A stretch of 64,000 nucleotides of DNA, from the NCBI GenBank assembly GCA_947172415.1, contig OX359191.1:2170001-2234000 (forward strand), given 5' to 3'. This DNA comes from Chondrosia reniformis. Its lineage: Eukaryota; Porifera; Demospongiae; Chondrillida; Chondrillidae. Shown here in pieces: positions 21,901 to 35,300 of this stretch (within the stretch, counting starts at the first letter, position 1; the number at the start of each line of letters is the position of its first letter). The notes under the pieces were generated by a model. It was given only the letters and a program-made list of their open reading frames with translations. It was not told the origin of the DNA and did not search any database. The translations under genes were made by a program, and so were the position numbers.

Positions 21901-24900
21901 CCCGGTTAAACAAAGAAAACCAAGGACTCACTACAACACAAACAGCACAACTTGCTACCAATCCACTCAGATTGCTGGATTGCGATGTAAGGTACTTTGT
22001 TTTTATTGTAATACCATAATTCGGGAAATTTTCGTTGTTAAAATATTTTTGTTGGTGGCTCAAACCAAGAAAATTTATCACACGAAATATTTTTAACAAC
22101 GAATAATAACATGTTGTACAATCTACGTATATGTAACCGCAACACAGCTGAGCGTGGCCAAAATGGCTCTACTGCGATACCTGCAGCGCAATGACGGTTT
22201 ACCGGACCCAAAGGGCTCACTTTCGTCCGAAGTACCAGCAGCAACAATCGTAATTACGTAACGTGTATAAAATTTTCGGGGTAATATATATTCGTGGTAG
22301 CCCCCAGACCACGAAAATATTTTAACACGAAAAATTTTCCCACAAAAATTTCCAAACACGAAAATTTCCCGAACTACAGTAGTCTATAAAAATATATAGC
22401 CAGCCTGCACGGTTTGTCCAAAATGGACAAACCCTGCAGGCTGGATCTGAGAGTATACTAGATGTAGAAGGTAGTCCACAGCAACCAAAGCCTGCTGTGA
22501 ATGAAAGGCAAATAGTTCAGGTACCAATGTCTGCAAAAAAGTGTATGTGTTGGCGTTGGTGGCACAAGAATAACTTCAGCTGGAGTCCTATAAGTTTTTT
22601 GGCCCTTATAATTTTTCAGCACTTATGTTAACATATGGCTTCCTGTTCATAATAGCTACGAACAGCCTCCATCCGGGAATCCACAGTATCACGGGAGTGG
22701 TGGATGGAGTCATAAGTACTCATACAACACCAAGAGTGGAGTTGCTGTAATCTTTGGGAGCCATTCCAGGAACCTACTCTTCATGGGAGTGAGAAACATA
22801 TTCTGTGCTGTGTGTGCTGTTGCAACAAACAATGGCAATGATGTTCCACAGCACAGATGCTATCGCAATTGGTCGGGCAGCTCAGCAGCAATACAGAGTG
22901 ACATTATTGCCAAAGGATTTACCCTGTCCAAGCAGATGTATGGACTGCGATACATGTCTGTCATCAGTTATGGTGACAGCTTCATGATAGCAACCATATG
23001 GTAAGCGGTGTCATATGGCATCTTCGTGAAGAAGAGCGAGTGTGCAAGATCATGCATGTAAAGCTTACAGGAGTAGACTTGAATCTCTAGCCAAAGATAA
23101 TCCATAAATTCGTGGCAAAGGTGGTCCAACAAAGAAAGCCATACAAGGCTAACCAGTGGTACCAGAATTGAAATTACTAAACACAGTGTCACCAACAACA
23201 GTTCCCAATTATGCCATGACTTGAGGAATGGGCCATCGCATGTTTTTGGCGATCACACGAACTGCAGCAGAGACTTCTGCACATTTCGGCAGAATACATG
23301 TATTCCTGATGATGATGGGGATCAACCCACACTGCCCACAATTGCTGAACAGAACATTGAAGAACAGATTAACCATAAAACTGAAACAGAGCTGCGAATG
23401 CATGATGCATATGTATTACGTACATTAATTTCATAAAACTTTAAAACTTCCTAATAATCCTGTCATCTGTTAAAACTAGAACTAAATATGCTAATTAAGT
23501 CTCATAGGGGACCAAAATAAGAAAGTTCCACTGCATAAATAATGTACTACTTTCATAATATATGGATAGGATCTTTTGAAAGGATCATCTTTCGACTTTT
23601 ACAGCTTCTAAAGACGCAGTTTTGTTGTCTCTTCTTAGTTGTCAGACGTTTTGACCCTGAGGGTCTTCCTCAGTGACTGATGTTAGTCGCAGGTATCTAC
23701 CTTTATAGGCATTGTCTTTAGACGCTCTAAAATTTGAAAGATGATCCTTTCATAAGATAAGTTTGACGCAGTTAGAAGAAATCCTTATTCTATTAGGAAA
23801 TACATATTGCTTACATTGAAATATGCCATGGCATTATTGGGACCATAATGTACAGCCTTTTGGTAGCACTGAAGTGCCTCCTCTGTCTTATTCAATTTGA
23901 TCAGGACATCTCCTCTGTTAATGTAAGCATCCACAAAATCCTTTTTCATTTTGGTTGCCAGTGCATAAAACTGAGATATTGCAGAAGAGAAGAATTCAAT
24001 AGAAGTTAAAGATCCACAGATATCTAGGACTAAAGTTAACCTATCAACTACATATAGGAACTGAATGTTCTTGATCTGCATGCCATTACCTACAGTACTT
24101 GTAATAGCTATTGCATATTAGACCAACCTTACAGCAAAGGCTGCAGTGTCTGTAGATTAACTAGCATATACACAGTTACATAGTCTATCAGTCAAAAAGT
24201 GCCAAGATGAATGGAAGGGCACACCATTCTTTAACAGTTTCACTCTTTACTTGTATTCACAGCAATAAAATCAACATACAGCTGGTGTTGTAATTAATGT
24301 ACGTATGTAAGTTAAGTAGAAATGTTTGCAAGATATAATCTCTTCTAAAGAAACAAATAGACAATGATCAAGTGACATCAGGAGGTGTCAGTTGAATGTA
24401 AATACGTATACCAGGACCTCATTTAAAATAAATTAGAGTAATTAATTATTTAGTAATGACAACAGTACTCAATGCTAAAAAAATCCAATTTCTAAGAACA
24501 AGACATGTGACATAGGATTACATACGTACCTTATCTGCCTCTTCAAGTTTTGAGTCATTTAATCTTAATAAATTAGCCAAGTTATAGTAAATGTTTATAT
24601 GATTTGGTGCTATTCTTGCTTTTTTCTCTTTAGTTAGATCTGGTAAGAGTGCTATACCCTTACGGTATTCCTGCATGTGCAGAAAGACATTAGAAACACT
24701 AATCAGGAATATACCAATTTATGAATAAATGGAATTTGGAACATTCAAAAGTATTAGGGTAATTAAAGGGATCTAAGGAATCAGAAAAAGTCAATTTATA
24801 AATTTATGCAGATTTGCCCATGCAAAAGGTGTAACTATAATCAACTACTGCAGTCTAACACTCCTGTTCTGGAACCAAACTAAGGAAATGACATACTATT

Positions 24901-27900
24901 TCTGCTTCTTTTAATCTTTCTTGAGCTCTGAGAACTCTTCCAAGGTTCATAAAAGCACCCGGATCATCTGGTTGGATCTCTGAACCTCTTCTGAATAAAT
25001 GCTCAGCATGGGTATAGTTCTTGAGATATTCATATTGATGCCCTAGGTTACTGTACAACTTTCCATTATTAGGATTGACCTTGATAGCAGCAGTAAACAG
25101 AGTCATATCAGAATACCTGTTGCCAAAACAATATGACAACATTGCATAACAACTAATTATTTCTTTGTAGTAAGTAAAAGAGGAAAAAAATGGTGGAAGC
25201 ATTAATTGTTGTGGAATTTGCAGCTCAGTGGCAGTCACTAGTGGTAAAAATTAGCTGTTTTGGGTTCAATTCCCAGCAATTATTTCTTCCCTCTTCATGA
25301 TGTTTGAAAATGATTGTAATTATGTACTTGTATTTTGATTAGCCATACGTACATACACAATGTACTAATAAAGACTCCCAAGTATTCACAAAATACCAAG
25401 AGGAACTAATTACTACTTTGAAGTTAGTAAAAGAGGGAAAACATGAGGTAAGCATTTTGTGAGCACTTGGTGCATGCTTTATTAGCAGACAAAGACTCCC
25501 AGGGTCACTGATGAAGGGTGAAATTCCTAGAAACAGTTGTCTAACCCAATGGCAAAAGGAAGAAGCCTAACTGTATCCTCATCTAAAGCTCTATAGGTTT
25601 GCCCTAAGTTATTAGTCTGAGAAGAATTTCGCGTTTTAGTCTTTTTATGTTTCATTTGCTTCATTGGCATGGTAACTGAATTTACTAGAATTGAGCCCAC
25701 AAAACGTACATGCTTATACAACATTTCACATACATGCTTATACATACGTATGTATATTGCAAACGTTTTGCAGAAGAGCCAGTAACATGTGCTGATATTG
25801 TCACAGAAATGTTTTCGTACAGTGTACTAACTATTTACACCAAAAATATTTTAAAAAGTACACTTGGTAATATGGCCATGCTTTGTGGCACTCACCCCAC
25901 ATCACATGCATGTGGGTACATTTATGACTTAACAGTGTAATGGTGCCACCAAATATAGCAAAAATATAACAATTAAAACTTAAGAAACCTCACTTCATCT
26001 GAACAACATCTAGTAGTTCAAGTGAGGCTTACCAATCTCTATTTCTGTATACTGTCTTCAAGGAATGCACAATTAGTATATACATCAAAGCAATCTTAGC
26101 CAGAACCTTTAGATGACTATATAGTGGAAGAAGAGTTAGAAAAGCAAGTATGGCATTGTATATCTATAGTTACAAAGTTTAATGCCATCTTCAGTGTTTA
26201 ATTACTTGGTACAACATAAAGGTCTGTTAAACATGTTTATGTCTTGTATACGTACATATATATAACATTATAATAATATAATAATATATATAGTACATGA
26301 GCAAATGCTTGTATCAAATATGTATGTACAACTGTGAACACCTTACTAGAGGACAAAGTAACAGATAGCACCTTGTCAAAATTAGGTAAAAAATAAACTC
26401 AGGACTCTTGATTTACCCCATCCACTAAAGTTTTTGAGGAGTGAAATAAGGTAATGGATTGGACTATATTACTTCCAATGAGAACCCAGAGTAGACCTTT
26501 GTGTCAATCGAAAAGATAACTGAGCCATAGAGAGCTGTTCATTTAACCTATGATTCATCAGTATGGCATAAAAATATAACAAGCTAAAAGGTATTCTCCC
26601 AAAATAGTAAAGCTTGTCATTGTTCACTTGTAGCAGTACACAACATGTTGAGTCACTCGTAGGATGGAGCAGATGTCTGTGACTCAACCATCCTTTTGAG
26701 TGGAAGGGGGGCTCTGGTTCCAATCAGTGGACATGGTCCTGCCTGTTATCTTTGTGTTCTTTTAGAAACATGAGTGGATGGGTTAAACCAAGAGTCAACT
26801 GATAAATATATAAACATTCAAAGCTTTAAGATTTACATTTGATCTTAAAGTCCCCTATCTTTGGTTTATATATTGTTCCTTACATCGTGAAGTTCACTGT
26901 AAACATTCTCCTAACTGCCTTTAATGTATTTATCTTACTACGTATGAACCTTGAGTTGAAAGCTTTTGAAAATCCCACTGCAACTAATAGGGAAAACCCC
27001 ATACTGGGTACATACAGAATTCTTTCAGCCACCACGAATCCCACAGGAAAGAATAAGTTTGATGCTGGTACAAATGGAAACACTATTAGAGAAAGTCCCT
27101 AGAAGGACGAGAGGGAATTGTGTTAAGTCTCATAGTGAAAAGTATATTTTGCCAGTAAGGTACGTAGCTATATTTAAGGGACTATCATACAAGGGAATAT
27201 ACGTACGTACCAGTACAAATTTAGCTTCAATAAATTGATCACTTACCAATAGTACTTGCTGGTTAACTTGTTTCCGATCAGAAATGGCAAAGAAACCGAA
27301 AACTCCAAAAGCGAGGAATGTAAACAGGGTGGCCATGTTCCTAATATCTGTGAATCCTTCTATAAGTGGTACAGTCTGCATGGTCCAATCAGGACAGAGC
27401 TTGGAAGGGTTCAATAGTAGCCAAGCATTCACAAAACAGAGATGTAGCCAGGTAAGCTGTTTGACTGGGGCAGGTTGGCTTATTGCAGGATTGTCATGAC
27501 TGGTCAGTAGAAATGAGAATATTATTCATCATTGCTAGTAAAATAAGATTTCATCATTTGACACTGGAACTACCCAACCCACTTACGTACGCATGTCTTA
27601 GGAGGAGCAAGATGAGCTAATGAGTGGAACCGAAGTTAATGGGAACCAGAATCACCCCTTAGCCACTCAAAAGGATGGTTCAGCCATAGACAGCTGTTTT
27701 GTACTCATTAAAGTATGAATGGACAATCTGCTAATTAGTACACATTTTACAAACTAAAACACTTGTGGTTTCCTTATCAGTGGAATATAGGGGATATCCA
27801 AATTGTGGCTGACCTTTATAAGGGAACTTTAAGTTTTGAGTCCGATCTTAAAACTTTGAATACCATCATTTGACTCTGATTCCCATTGTGGGAGGAGACA

Positions 27901-30519
27901 TGAGTTAGTGGGGTAAAATGCACAGCCAAATGATACAATATTCAAAGCTTTAAAATAGGCTTTAGATAATAAACTCCCTTATTTTCATAAACTTGGATTC
28001 TCCATTAATTAGGTATCAAGTTACTCACTTAAAAGAATTTAAACTTATACATGTATGAGGATTGTTTACCTATATATGTAAGGCTAATAACATCTTTACT
28101 CTAACAGACATAATAGTTCAGTTAATTTCATAAATTCAAAAAGTACATTTAATCATTAAGTTAAATTTCATTACTTACAAATTGCCTAGTGTACAATATT
28201 TGCATATATACGAACGTACATTGACAAATAGTTAATTTTAATAATTGGAATTGTTTTGCTTGCCCTAACTGGTTTGAACTTTGAATTAATGAGAATCTAC
28301 TATGCAAATGTGTAAATATACTTTAGTTTTGAGTCTATTAATATGATAAGCTAAAAAAGTTAAGTTAAAATTAACAATAAAAGTGTAATGGATTAACATT
28401 TGCACTCACACAACAAAGGATGGCAAAGACGATGCCATAATTCTAACACGAGCAGCCATGACACACACAAAGAACAGCACTACTAACAGACACCTGATTA
28501 AAACTGTCTTGAACCAATTAGAACAAGGAGCAGAAGTCAATCTTTTCAGGAAGGTAGACGCATCCATCTATTAAAAATATGTATATATACGTACATACCT
28601 CAATGTACATAATATGATATGCAGAGCATAATAATTTCCTTACATACCTTCCTTACTATGAAGACATCATAAATAATGTATATTGCTAACATGGTGATGC
28701 CTTGCTCTTTACTTAAGACTGAGAGCAAGCAAAACAGCAAACTTACTAACAACCACCTCACTCCTACAATCAAGATAGAGATATATAATTTCAAAAATCA
28801 GGTTAGAGAGTTCTAATAAAATTGAAGGCAGAGCTATAGATGTAGTGAATATTAAAGGTTAGCATAACAGAAAATAGAGCAACTATCTAATAATCACGAA
28901 ATACATAATACATAATAAATAACATGCAATAGCTAGGTCAGTCAATGTATTGTCTAGTTTCACATTGAAACTTACAAAAACAAATAATCAAACAAACAAA
29001 TCCAAATTCATGGGGCAACCAAGGCAAAATATATTCCACAACCGTTGTATAACTATAATCAGAGACACTTTGACCTCTTAATATAGTTATACAATATGAT
29101 ATCAGTAAATGCTCAAAAGCCTAGGAGCAGAGTGTATAACAGTTATACAATGTCACTTTGCCGTGTATCAATTATACACGCACTTGCCCTCATATGTGGA
29201 GTGAAGTGACATTGCATAACTATTACTTATATTTAGGCTTACCTATAGAGTTTTCCTTGGAACAAGCTTTTTGATGAGCAAATAATCCAATTAAGGAGAA
29301 GAAAGCAGATAAGCTTTCTGCCCTTCCTACCACTCCAGCAACCTGAATATGGAAAACAACAAGTAGCTCTGATTATAGTCCTACTGAGACAATTAAGACA
29401 GCTAATTGCTATTGTCATGATCTAATCACTATAACAAAGCATTTACAAAGGCTCTAATTATCACAAATTAAATGATATATACATGCTACAAAACAGCATA
29501 GCTAAGGGAAAGGTAATTCCCTTCTTAGTTCTATCTACCTTCAAGAACCTGTAATTTTTTTTGAACTAATCCAAGCAACATTAGTTAACTATGACTTTGA
29601 ACACAAGTTTGAGAGAAAAACACAATATGAGTAACATTTGATCTTCAAAAGAGCCATTCTCTGCATTTGTGCGCAGAGAATGACTATTGAAAACAAACCA
29701 CAGCAGCCTTCCATATACACACACGCTCCATATACCATAAGATTTGATTTATTTAGATACTGCCATCACATTATTCAAAACTGTTACTCTATATCAGAAT
29801 TAGAAAAATTACATTTCCGTCTATTGACTCCCAATCTCAAATTATAGGAGACAGTCAATTTTATTCCGCTTGTAATTTCATGTACGTATATCTCTCATCC
29901 CCCTTTTAAGTGACTAGTAAGCCAAAACTGGCTGGTCAATTGTGTGCTTGTCATTCTAATAATCATCATCATCATCATTATTATTATTATTATATGCTCC
30001 ACATACATGTACCTTGAAGGGTTTAATGCTACCACTGAGAATGTACATATTGTAACAACAGTTTAGTTAACTTACTGCCTCTGTATGTACAGGATGGACA
30101 GCAAACAGCAGCCCAGCTATCAAAGCGACCTCATTAGAGCAAAGGACTACCTTTTGACAAAGTCTGACAAAAAGCCACGTTACAAAGGCGTGCAACAACA
30201 CGTTAACCAGATGATAGCCAAACGGAGCCAGTTCGTGGATAACGTAGTTTATCCTAAACGTTAGGACACAGAGAGGTCTATACGATTTGTGGCTTCCTTC
30301 AATGTGCATCGGAGTCCCCCAGAAGTCATTTGAGAATAGGTTCATCCAAGAAGAGGAGGGTCGAAGGTCGGCGTTACCCTTTATCGCTGAGTGGTCATCA
30401 AAACAAAATTGCAAATCAAGAACAGTTACATACACTGCAACCGAAATTAGTGCGCAAGCAGCTGGCGCAATCCATTCTTTACTTTGGATAAGTTTATAAC
30501 GTTTCATGCTGCACTGCAT
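18959..30519 (-). CDS. TMTC3: TMTC3-like protein O-mannosyltransferase with TPR repeats
   Basis: Fourteen exons join with matching phases to 850 codons: 30076-30519, 29243-29342, 28648-28763, 28410-28567, 27247-27499, 26884-27098, 26033-26116, 24897-25116, 24530-24670, 23815-23970, 20887-21047, 20058-20280, 19267-19347, 18959-19159. TMTC proteins are multipass ER transferases that put O-mannose on cadherin domains. Visible hallmarks are TM1 near residues 15-35, the loop-1 acidic pair [32 protein letters not shown], a KEQGIT motif, [15 protein letters not shown], and [21 protein letters not shown]. From about residue 460 to the end run TPR repeats with typical P-N/D-A-..N-L/YINRG patterns. The match is closest to TMTC3 rather than TMTC1, 2 or 4. 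Human TMTC3 is slightly longer (about 915). The residues around exon 6/7 include an unusual extra stretch ([12 protein letters not shown]). The gene looks intact. Confidence 0.93.
19803..20027. mobile_element. MITE with TIRs, in a TMTC3 intron
   Basis: The ends ACCGTATAACGGGAAAATTTG and its imperfect reverse complement (CAATTTTTCCCGCTATACGGT) bound about 225 bases in the intron between exons 12 and 13. No coding capacity. Confidence 0.75.
21240..23440 (+). mobile_element. Decayed Mutator-like transposon in a TMTC3 intron
   Basis: The segment is GC-richer than its surroundings. It carries transposase-like pieces on the strand opposite to TMTC3: [20 protein letters not shown] near 21415-21480, then at about 22690-23000 a block with [40 protein letters not shown] and [15 protein letters not shown]. 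The latter resembles the metazoan Mutator-like transposase domain (HKCFKNWSGSSS..DI..GF...HGLRY..LIGDGDS pattern). Frames are broken by stops and shifts, and a MITE has inserted in the middle. No intact transposase remains. Confidence 0.6.
22013..22382. mobile_element. MITE with TTCGGGAAATTTTCGTG ends
   Basis: The left end ATTCGGGAAATTTTCGTTG is mirrored at the right end as CACGAAAATTTCCCGAAC. Inner inverted blocks with CACGAAAATATTTT also pair. It is nested within the decayed Mutator-like element. Confidence 0.75.
23575..23805. repeat. Penelope-type terminal-repeat foldback
   Basis: 'aaaggatcatctttcga' at the left pairs with 'gaaagatgatccttt' at about 23738. A tail 'gataagtttgacgcagttagaagaaatccttattctatta' follows, as beside the Penelope-like element at 54.5 kb. 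It lies in the TMTC3 intron upstream (in genomic coordinates downstream) of exon 10 and contains a hammerhead-like motif. Confidence 0.7.
23641..23677 (-). ncRNA. Hammerhead-like motif, core mutated
   Basis: The minus strand reads GTCA, CTGAGGA, extra A, GACCC-TCA-GGGTC, AAAA, CGTC, TGAC. Helix I (GTCA with TGAC) and helix II are perfect, but the GAAA box is AAAA, losing the conserved G12. It is a fossil whose helix I is informative when compared with other copies. Confidence 0.6.
26440..26860. repeat. Dispersed repeat family R2, copy 1 (intronic)
   Basis: This shares the 'gccatagacagctgtttt', 'cttgtggtttcc' and 'ttaagatctgaagctgatctta'-like segments with 27590-27960 and 61960-62310, in inverted orientation here. 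It lies in the TMTC3 intron between exons 6 and 7. Confidence 0.6.
27590..27960. repeat. Dispersed repeat family R2, copy 2 (intronic)
   Basis: This matches 61960-62310 in the same orientation, from 'gagctaatgagtggaac' through the 'ctgatctt' region. It lies in the TMTC3 intron between exons 4 and 5. Parts of it recur near 48.2 kb. Confidence 0.65.
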
Positions 30520-31405
30520 AGTATGATGATACTAGGGGGTAGAATCCCTACAAGAATCCATTGTGAAACGCAAGAAAATGGAGACCCTATCGCAAAAAGT
30601 CAGAAACACCACAAAATTGTCATCAAATTTCTGAATCATATATATAGGTGTGAACGGTGACACCAAGTGTTAAGTTAATATATGAACAAACTGTCCTATC
30701 TCTCATCAAACATTGTTAGAGTTTGTCTACATTTAGTGCATTAATTAATTCTCCCAGACAGACAGCTATCGAGGTCAGCATTCACGGATGTTAATCAAGT
30801 TTATCTTATGCATGGCTATATAGTAGAAAAATCAGCCTTTTCTATATGTACATCACTATATGTATGCTAGCAGTTTGTGTATAAAATCAGTGCGGAAGCT
30901 GCTCCACCAAATTGACAGTTATCAAGCTGAACCCTACATGGTGTCAGGCAGTGTACACAAATATCCATATAGTATATCCTATGAGATTTGTAAAACTTAT
31001 AAAATTTTCCCCATGTAAGCTAGCTGTTTGTGCATATGTTTAATGCTGCTCCAATTGATAGAAAGCTATCGAGCTGAAACTTCATACGGTGTCACTATTC
31101 ATAAAGAATATCCTACAGGGTTTAATGAAAATATCATTTGCCCCATTTCCCAACATGTATCAACTTATATATAATTAGCATGCTAGAAGCTTGTGTATGT
31201 TTAAGGAAATTCTACTTAATTTGATGAAAAATTAACTTGCAATATTAATTGTTTTACTGTACATCGTGCAGGTGACTGCCAACCTATAGCCAACTATACA
31301 CATATCTACTTCCCTAAAAGATAGATGGTTAATTTATAATTCCATTTATATATAATATAAAACTACTACCATAAGGAGAGAAGTATATATGTTCTTTCAA
31401 TGATA
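30520..31405. other. Intergenic, upstream of TMTC3
   Basis: This is the 5' flank of the minus-strand TMTC3 gene and presumably contains its promoter. I see no TATA box or other element that I would defend. An internal duplication is visible: '.gaagctgctccaccaaattgacagttatcaagctgaa' near 30895 recurs loosely near 31045. Confidence 0.4.
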
Positions 31406-31409
31406 CAAT

Positions 31410-31614
31410 TTATTTATGAGTATACAGTTTGATAAGAAACTTGCAAAACAAATGACCACACTTTACTCTTATTGTTTTGTTGCCTGTGCTGTGCCTATTT
31501 GCAGTGTTTTCAAAATAATTAATCCTCTTCATTTTTTCATATCGAGTACCTGGATTTGGCTCTAGACGTTTACCATATACAAATGTCCTCTCCCCAACTT
31601 TCCAATGATTTTCA
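31410..31614 (-). CDS. Terminal-exon-like ORF, left-arm copy
   Basis: After a CTATATATAG-type acceptor (phase 2) the frame reads ENHWKVGERTFVYGKR then LEPNPGTRYEKMKRINYFE and ends IRVKCGHLFCKFLIKLYTHK before TAA, 68 codons. The mirrored copy at 52176-52389 has the same acceptor and phase. Its phase does not match the end of the channel gene next to it, so it belongs to another gene or an alternative transcript. The product is unrecognised; the CGHLFC piece could be half a zinc site. Confidence 0.35.
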
Positions 31615-32366
31615 CTATATATAAATTGAAGTAAAAAATGAAATACTGTAATTAACAGTTTAATTTGTGATCTGACTTGTTACTCTTTAAAGGACCCTAT
31701 TTACTCTTAATCGTTTATTATAATTCCTGAGGTGAGTCACTGTATATATATTGGAATAATGCTGATCACCTTTGTTATGCAAGTGCATTTGGACTACTGA
31801 GTAGGATCAATGTGACATGTTATACTTGTTGGACTTTGTAAAAATATCACATGGTCTCAAAAGTGGGATGGTCAATATTAAAAACCTAGAAATTTAGGTT
31901 TAACAACCAAAAACAAACAAAAAGGGTAAACAGCGCTAGCAATATAACTTAAGTAGTTGGATCTGTAAATTAAACAAAGCTTTGGTGAGCAAATAACGAA
32001 CTCCTAGAGTAAGAAAATATTTTGCATTGTCATCTTTAGCTATGTGAGCTCACCTTTCATGGCAGAGGTGTATACACACACTGATTAACTCTGAGATACC
32101 AGCAAAGAATATTAAACAATAAAACCCTCTTTTTTTCATCTTGACCAAACCTTTTTAGATGCCATTTACTACCCTGAATTGTTGGATGTTACCATATTAA
32201 AAGTATCACTTTTAAAATGATAATGGACAGAGAAAAAACTTTTAAAAAGGATGCTTGTTTCATTGCTACTAATTATAAAAATGGCTTCTCTGCATGCCGT
32301 TAGATCCAAGAGATTTCACTGCATCAAGAGCCGCTAGCTGCAAGTGCTTACAATCATATGACATGC

Positions 32367-35300
32367 TCACTTGGGTTTGAACTCCTCAAATTCTCTTTCA
32401 ACAGACTGTCCATCTATTTTTACAGGTGTTACAGTCAGTAAGCTTGTTTCAGTATTAGATAAATAACCTTCATCCGAGAAAATCTGCATGAGCTGCTCAA
32501 CAGAACGAGCACCATTCTGGAATTCCTTATGTATAGGTCCAATTACCACATAAGTATAAACATGTTGCTCAGTATCCTGTTGCTCAGCTGGTCTTTGATT
32601 GTTCAATATCCAGTCCTTTATATCTATATGAATTACATATTACAGAAATGTCAGAATTTCAACAGTCGTAGATATACTGCATATAGTAAAACTATATATA
32701 CGTATGCATACAAAATTCAGTATTTGAGAGTACCCAAACCAGTTAAGAGTAAATAGCTCTTTCACTTTGCTTGCACTGAAAACAGACACTACGTATATAG
32801 ACATATGACAATTTTATGTCTAAATGTACCTTTTTTCGGGAAATTACCAATGTTTTTGAGTGCTTCTTTTAACTATAGCACAACAAATAATTCACTTTTA
32901 AGCCACTGGAAAAGCTCAATATGTATCTATATAGTTGTAACGTTATCCATATTTCACAACATGCACTGTTTACATAACTCAACTACTATTACACACACCA
33001 TTAAGTTAGATGTAATAAAGTAACATGCTAATTAAGGCTCACCTCGGCCACATGTGCATCAATACCAGCAAAGAAGTGACAATTAAGCTGAACAGCATGT
33101 ACATCTAGATCAAAAGATTCAACCTTCACTGGGATTTTACTATCAACAAAACCTGGGTTGAAGTTGATTGACACAACCTAATAAGAATTTCAGTATACAT
33201 GTTTATATAGTAACTGCAGGAGTGAATTTTCCAAAGAAATCAGAGTTAATTACACAAGTTAGTCACACAAACCTTAGAAGATCTACCTGCAAGAGCCAGT
33301 TGGTAGCCATATCTGTGAACTCCAAATGAAATGTCAACCGTACGTATAGTTAAGTCAGAGGGCTGGCAACAAACAACAACAGATATATAACACACTTTAG
33401 ATAATTCATTCAGTCTGTAAAGATTTTAACTGTACAGGTATCATCTGCTTCTATATACGTATGTATAGCCAGGGATCAGATGTATGTATATGTTGGAATA
33501 TATAGTGATAGGGCTTATTTGTTGTGATCATGATGAGTGACATTGAGATATAAAGGATATTGAGCAAAAGCAACATTAGATCTTGGGAATAGAATGTTTC
33601 AACCAAGGATTAAACATTCTGCACATTTATAAACTCGAAATACTTGTTTCTATGACATCATTTTCCACACCTTCCATCCAACTCCTATATAAACACCAAC
33701 CCAACCAAGGTCGGTGGTACACTAAGATAAAATGACTCTGAGGTTGTTATTTCTGATATATTTAGTTTGAACTAGCCTTGTTAAAGGCATTAAAAGCTAC
33801 AAAGTGGATACCTAAGCTGAACGATTGATAATACCACTGAGAAAAGGCATCCGAAATTACATGGTGCCCGAAAATCGATGCGCATCCCTACCATATAGGT
33901 GACTGGATTAAGTATTTCCCACTGTATATATATCTAATCTAATACACTCCCTGGTTAGAAACAGGTATTAATTCATATGAAATTGATTGCATTGGTCATT
34001 TAACTGGTGATATAAATTTCTGGGTAAATAAAATAAGCACACCTTTTCCTCTAACAATCTTCTCACTGGCTCCTGTGGCATATCCTCAATCCTTTTCCTC
34101 CACTCCTCTTTCTCCCTATCTGCCTCTTCTAACTGTAGGTGTGTGGTAAACGACCAAGAGGACGGCCAAGAAAGAGATGGAGAGAAGGCACTTAATGATT
34201 TTGCCTATATATTATTATTATGTATTATGCATATCCAAATAGTAACTGAAAACATTTTAAATATTTTTACGGTATGTAACAGCGACCTCCTACTGAGGAG
34301 ATGAGCTGCATATGATGATGATGATTGATTGATTGATTGATAAAATAAGCACACAAACATATCAGTTACTGTAAATTAAGCATACAAAGTTATGAATAAA
34401 TGAACCTCTTCCTAAAGAAAGCATACTTAATTGCTATACAGCAGGACCTTTAATCATGTCTAGTGCACGTGGTGTTCAAAATAGAGTTACTGTACCTAGC
34501 TCACATAATAAGTGACTATACGTACATCCACTGAATAAATCAGAGTTCATATTATTTTCTTTACGTAAGTCAATCAATTACCTTTTCTGTGGTCTCAAGA
34601 CGCATAAATGATGTGAAGAAATCTAACAAGGTGTTACCTAGGTGATCCTACAGAATGTAAAGGTCATGGTGTTAAAACATGCCTTTGAATGTAGATACTG
34701 TACACAAGTTGCTGCTCTTCAGAATATTCTTGCCTACTACTCTTACTTGAATTACCAGTGAAATTAGAGCTGATTTAAGTTTAAGTATCTCCATCAACGT
34801 AACTACAAACATGCATGGGGTTATTTCTATACTATACATTCTACAGGTCACCTATGAATAAATAAAAATTAATGATAGGGAGTATTAGTTAAGATCATAA
34901 AGAGATCTTGAACAACTGCAACAAGAATTCTTGAGATAGAACATTCTATCCAAAGAATTCATGTTGCTGGTGCTCATTAATCTCAGTATACAAAAGTAAC
35001 TATTATTATATATACAAACATAACATATTTGACACCCTAGATACAAAAAAAAACAATATGAAGTGGAACAATCCTCAAAATTTATCCCTCCTTCTTCTTT
35101 CAGGCTTCTTTTCTGCAGCTTTTCCAATTATTACTCTGTTTACTAAGCTTCCATCAGTTTTCATCACCTTTTCTCTCCATGCAAGCCTCTGTCCTCATTT
35201 TTGCATGTTCTACCAATGTTTCCTGCTTTAATCTTCATTCCTCATACAATACAGTCTGGTTGTACATATCACTCTCCTCAAAATTTCACTTCTGCCACTT

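Noticed and set aside
26839..27238. Plus-strand ORFs opposite TMTC3 exon 6
   Set aside because: Shadows of the [20 protein letters not shown] exon on the minus strand.
33510..33610. Possible hammerhead near the 'gaatgtttcaaccaagg' sequence, and its mirror at 41010-41040
   Set aside because: GAAA and a GGTT strand are recognisable on one strand, but the CTGANGA box and half of helix II are missing, so it is only a remnant.
34140..34345. Possible LINE end ('aaacgaccaagaggacggccaag') with a TGAT tandem tail
   Set aside because: The RPRGRPRKRW-type wording is suggestive, but it is too short to assign, and its flanks match no other LINE piece in the window.
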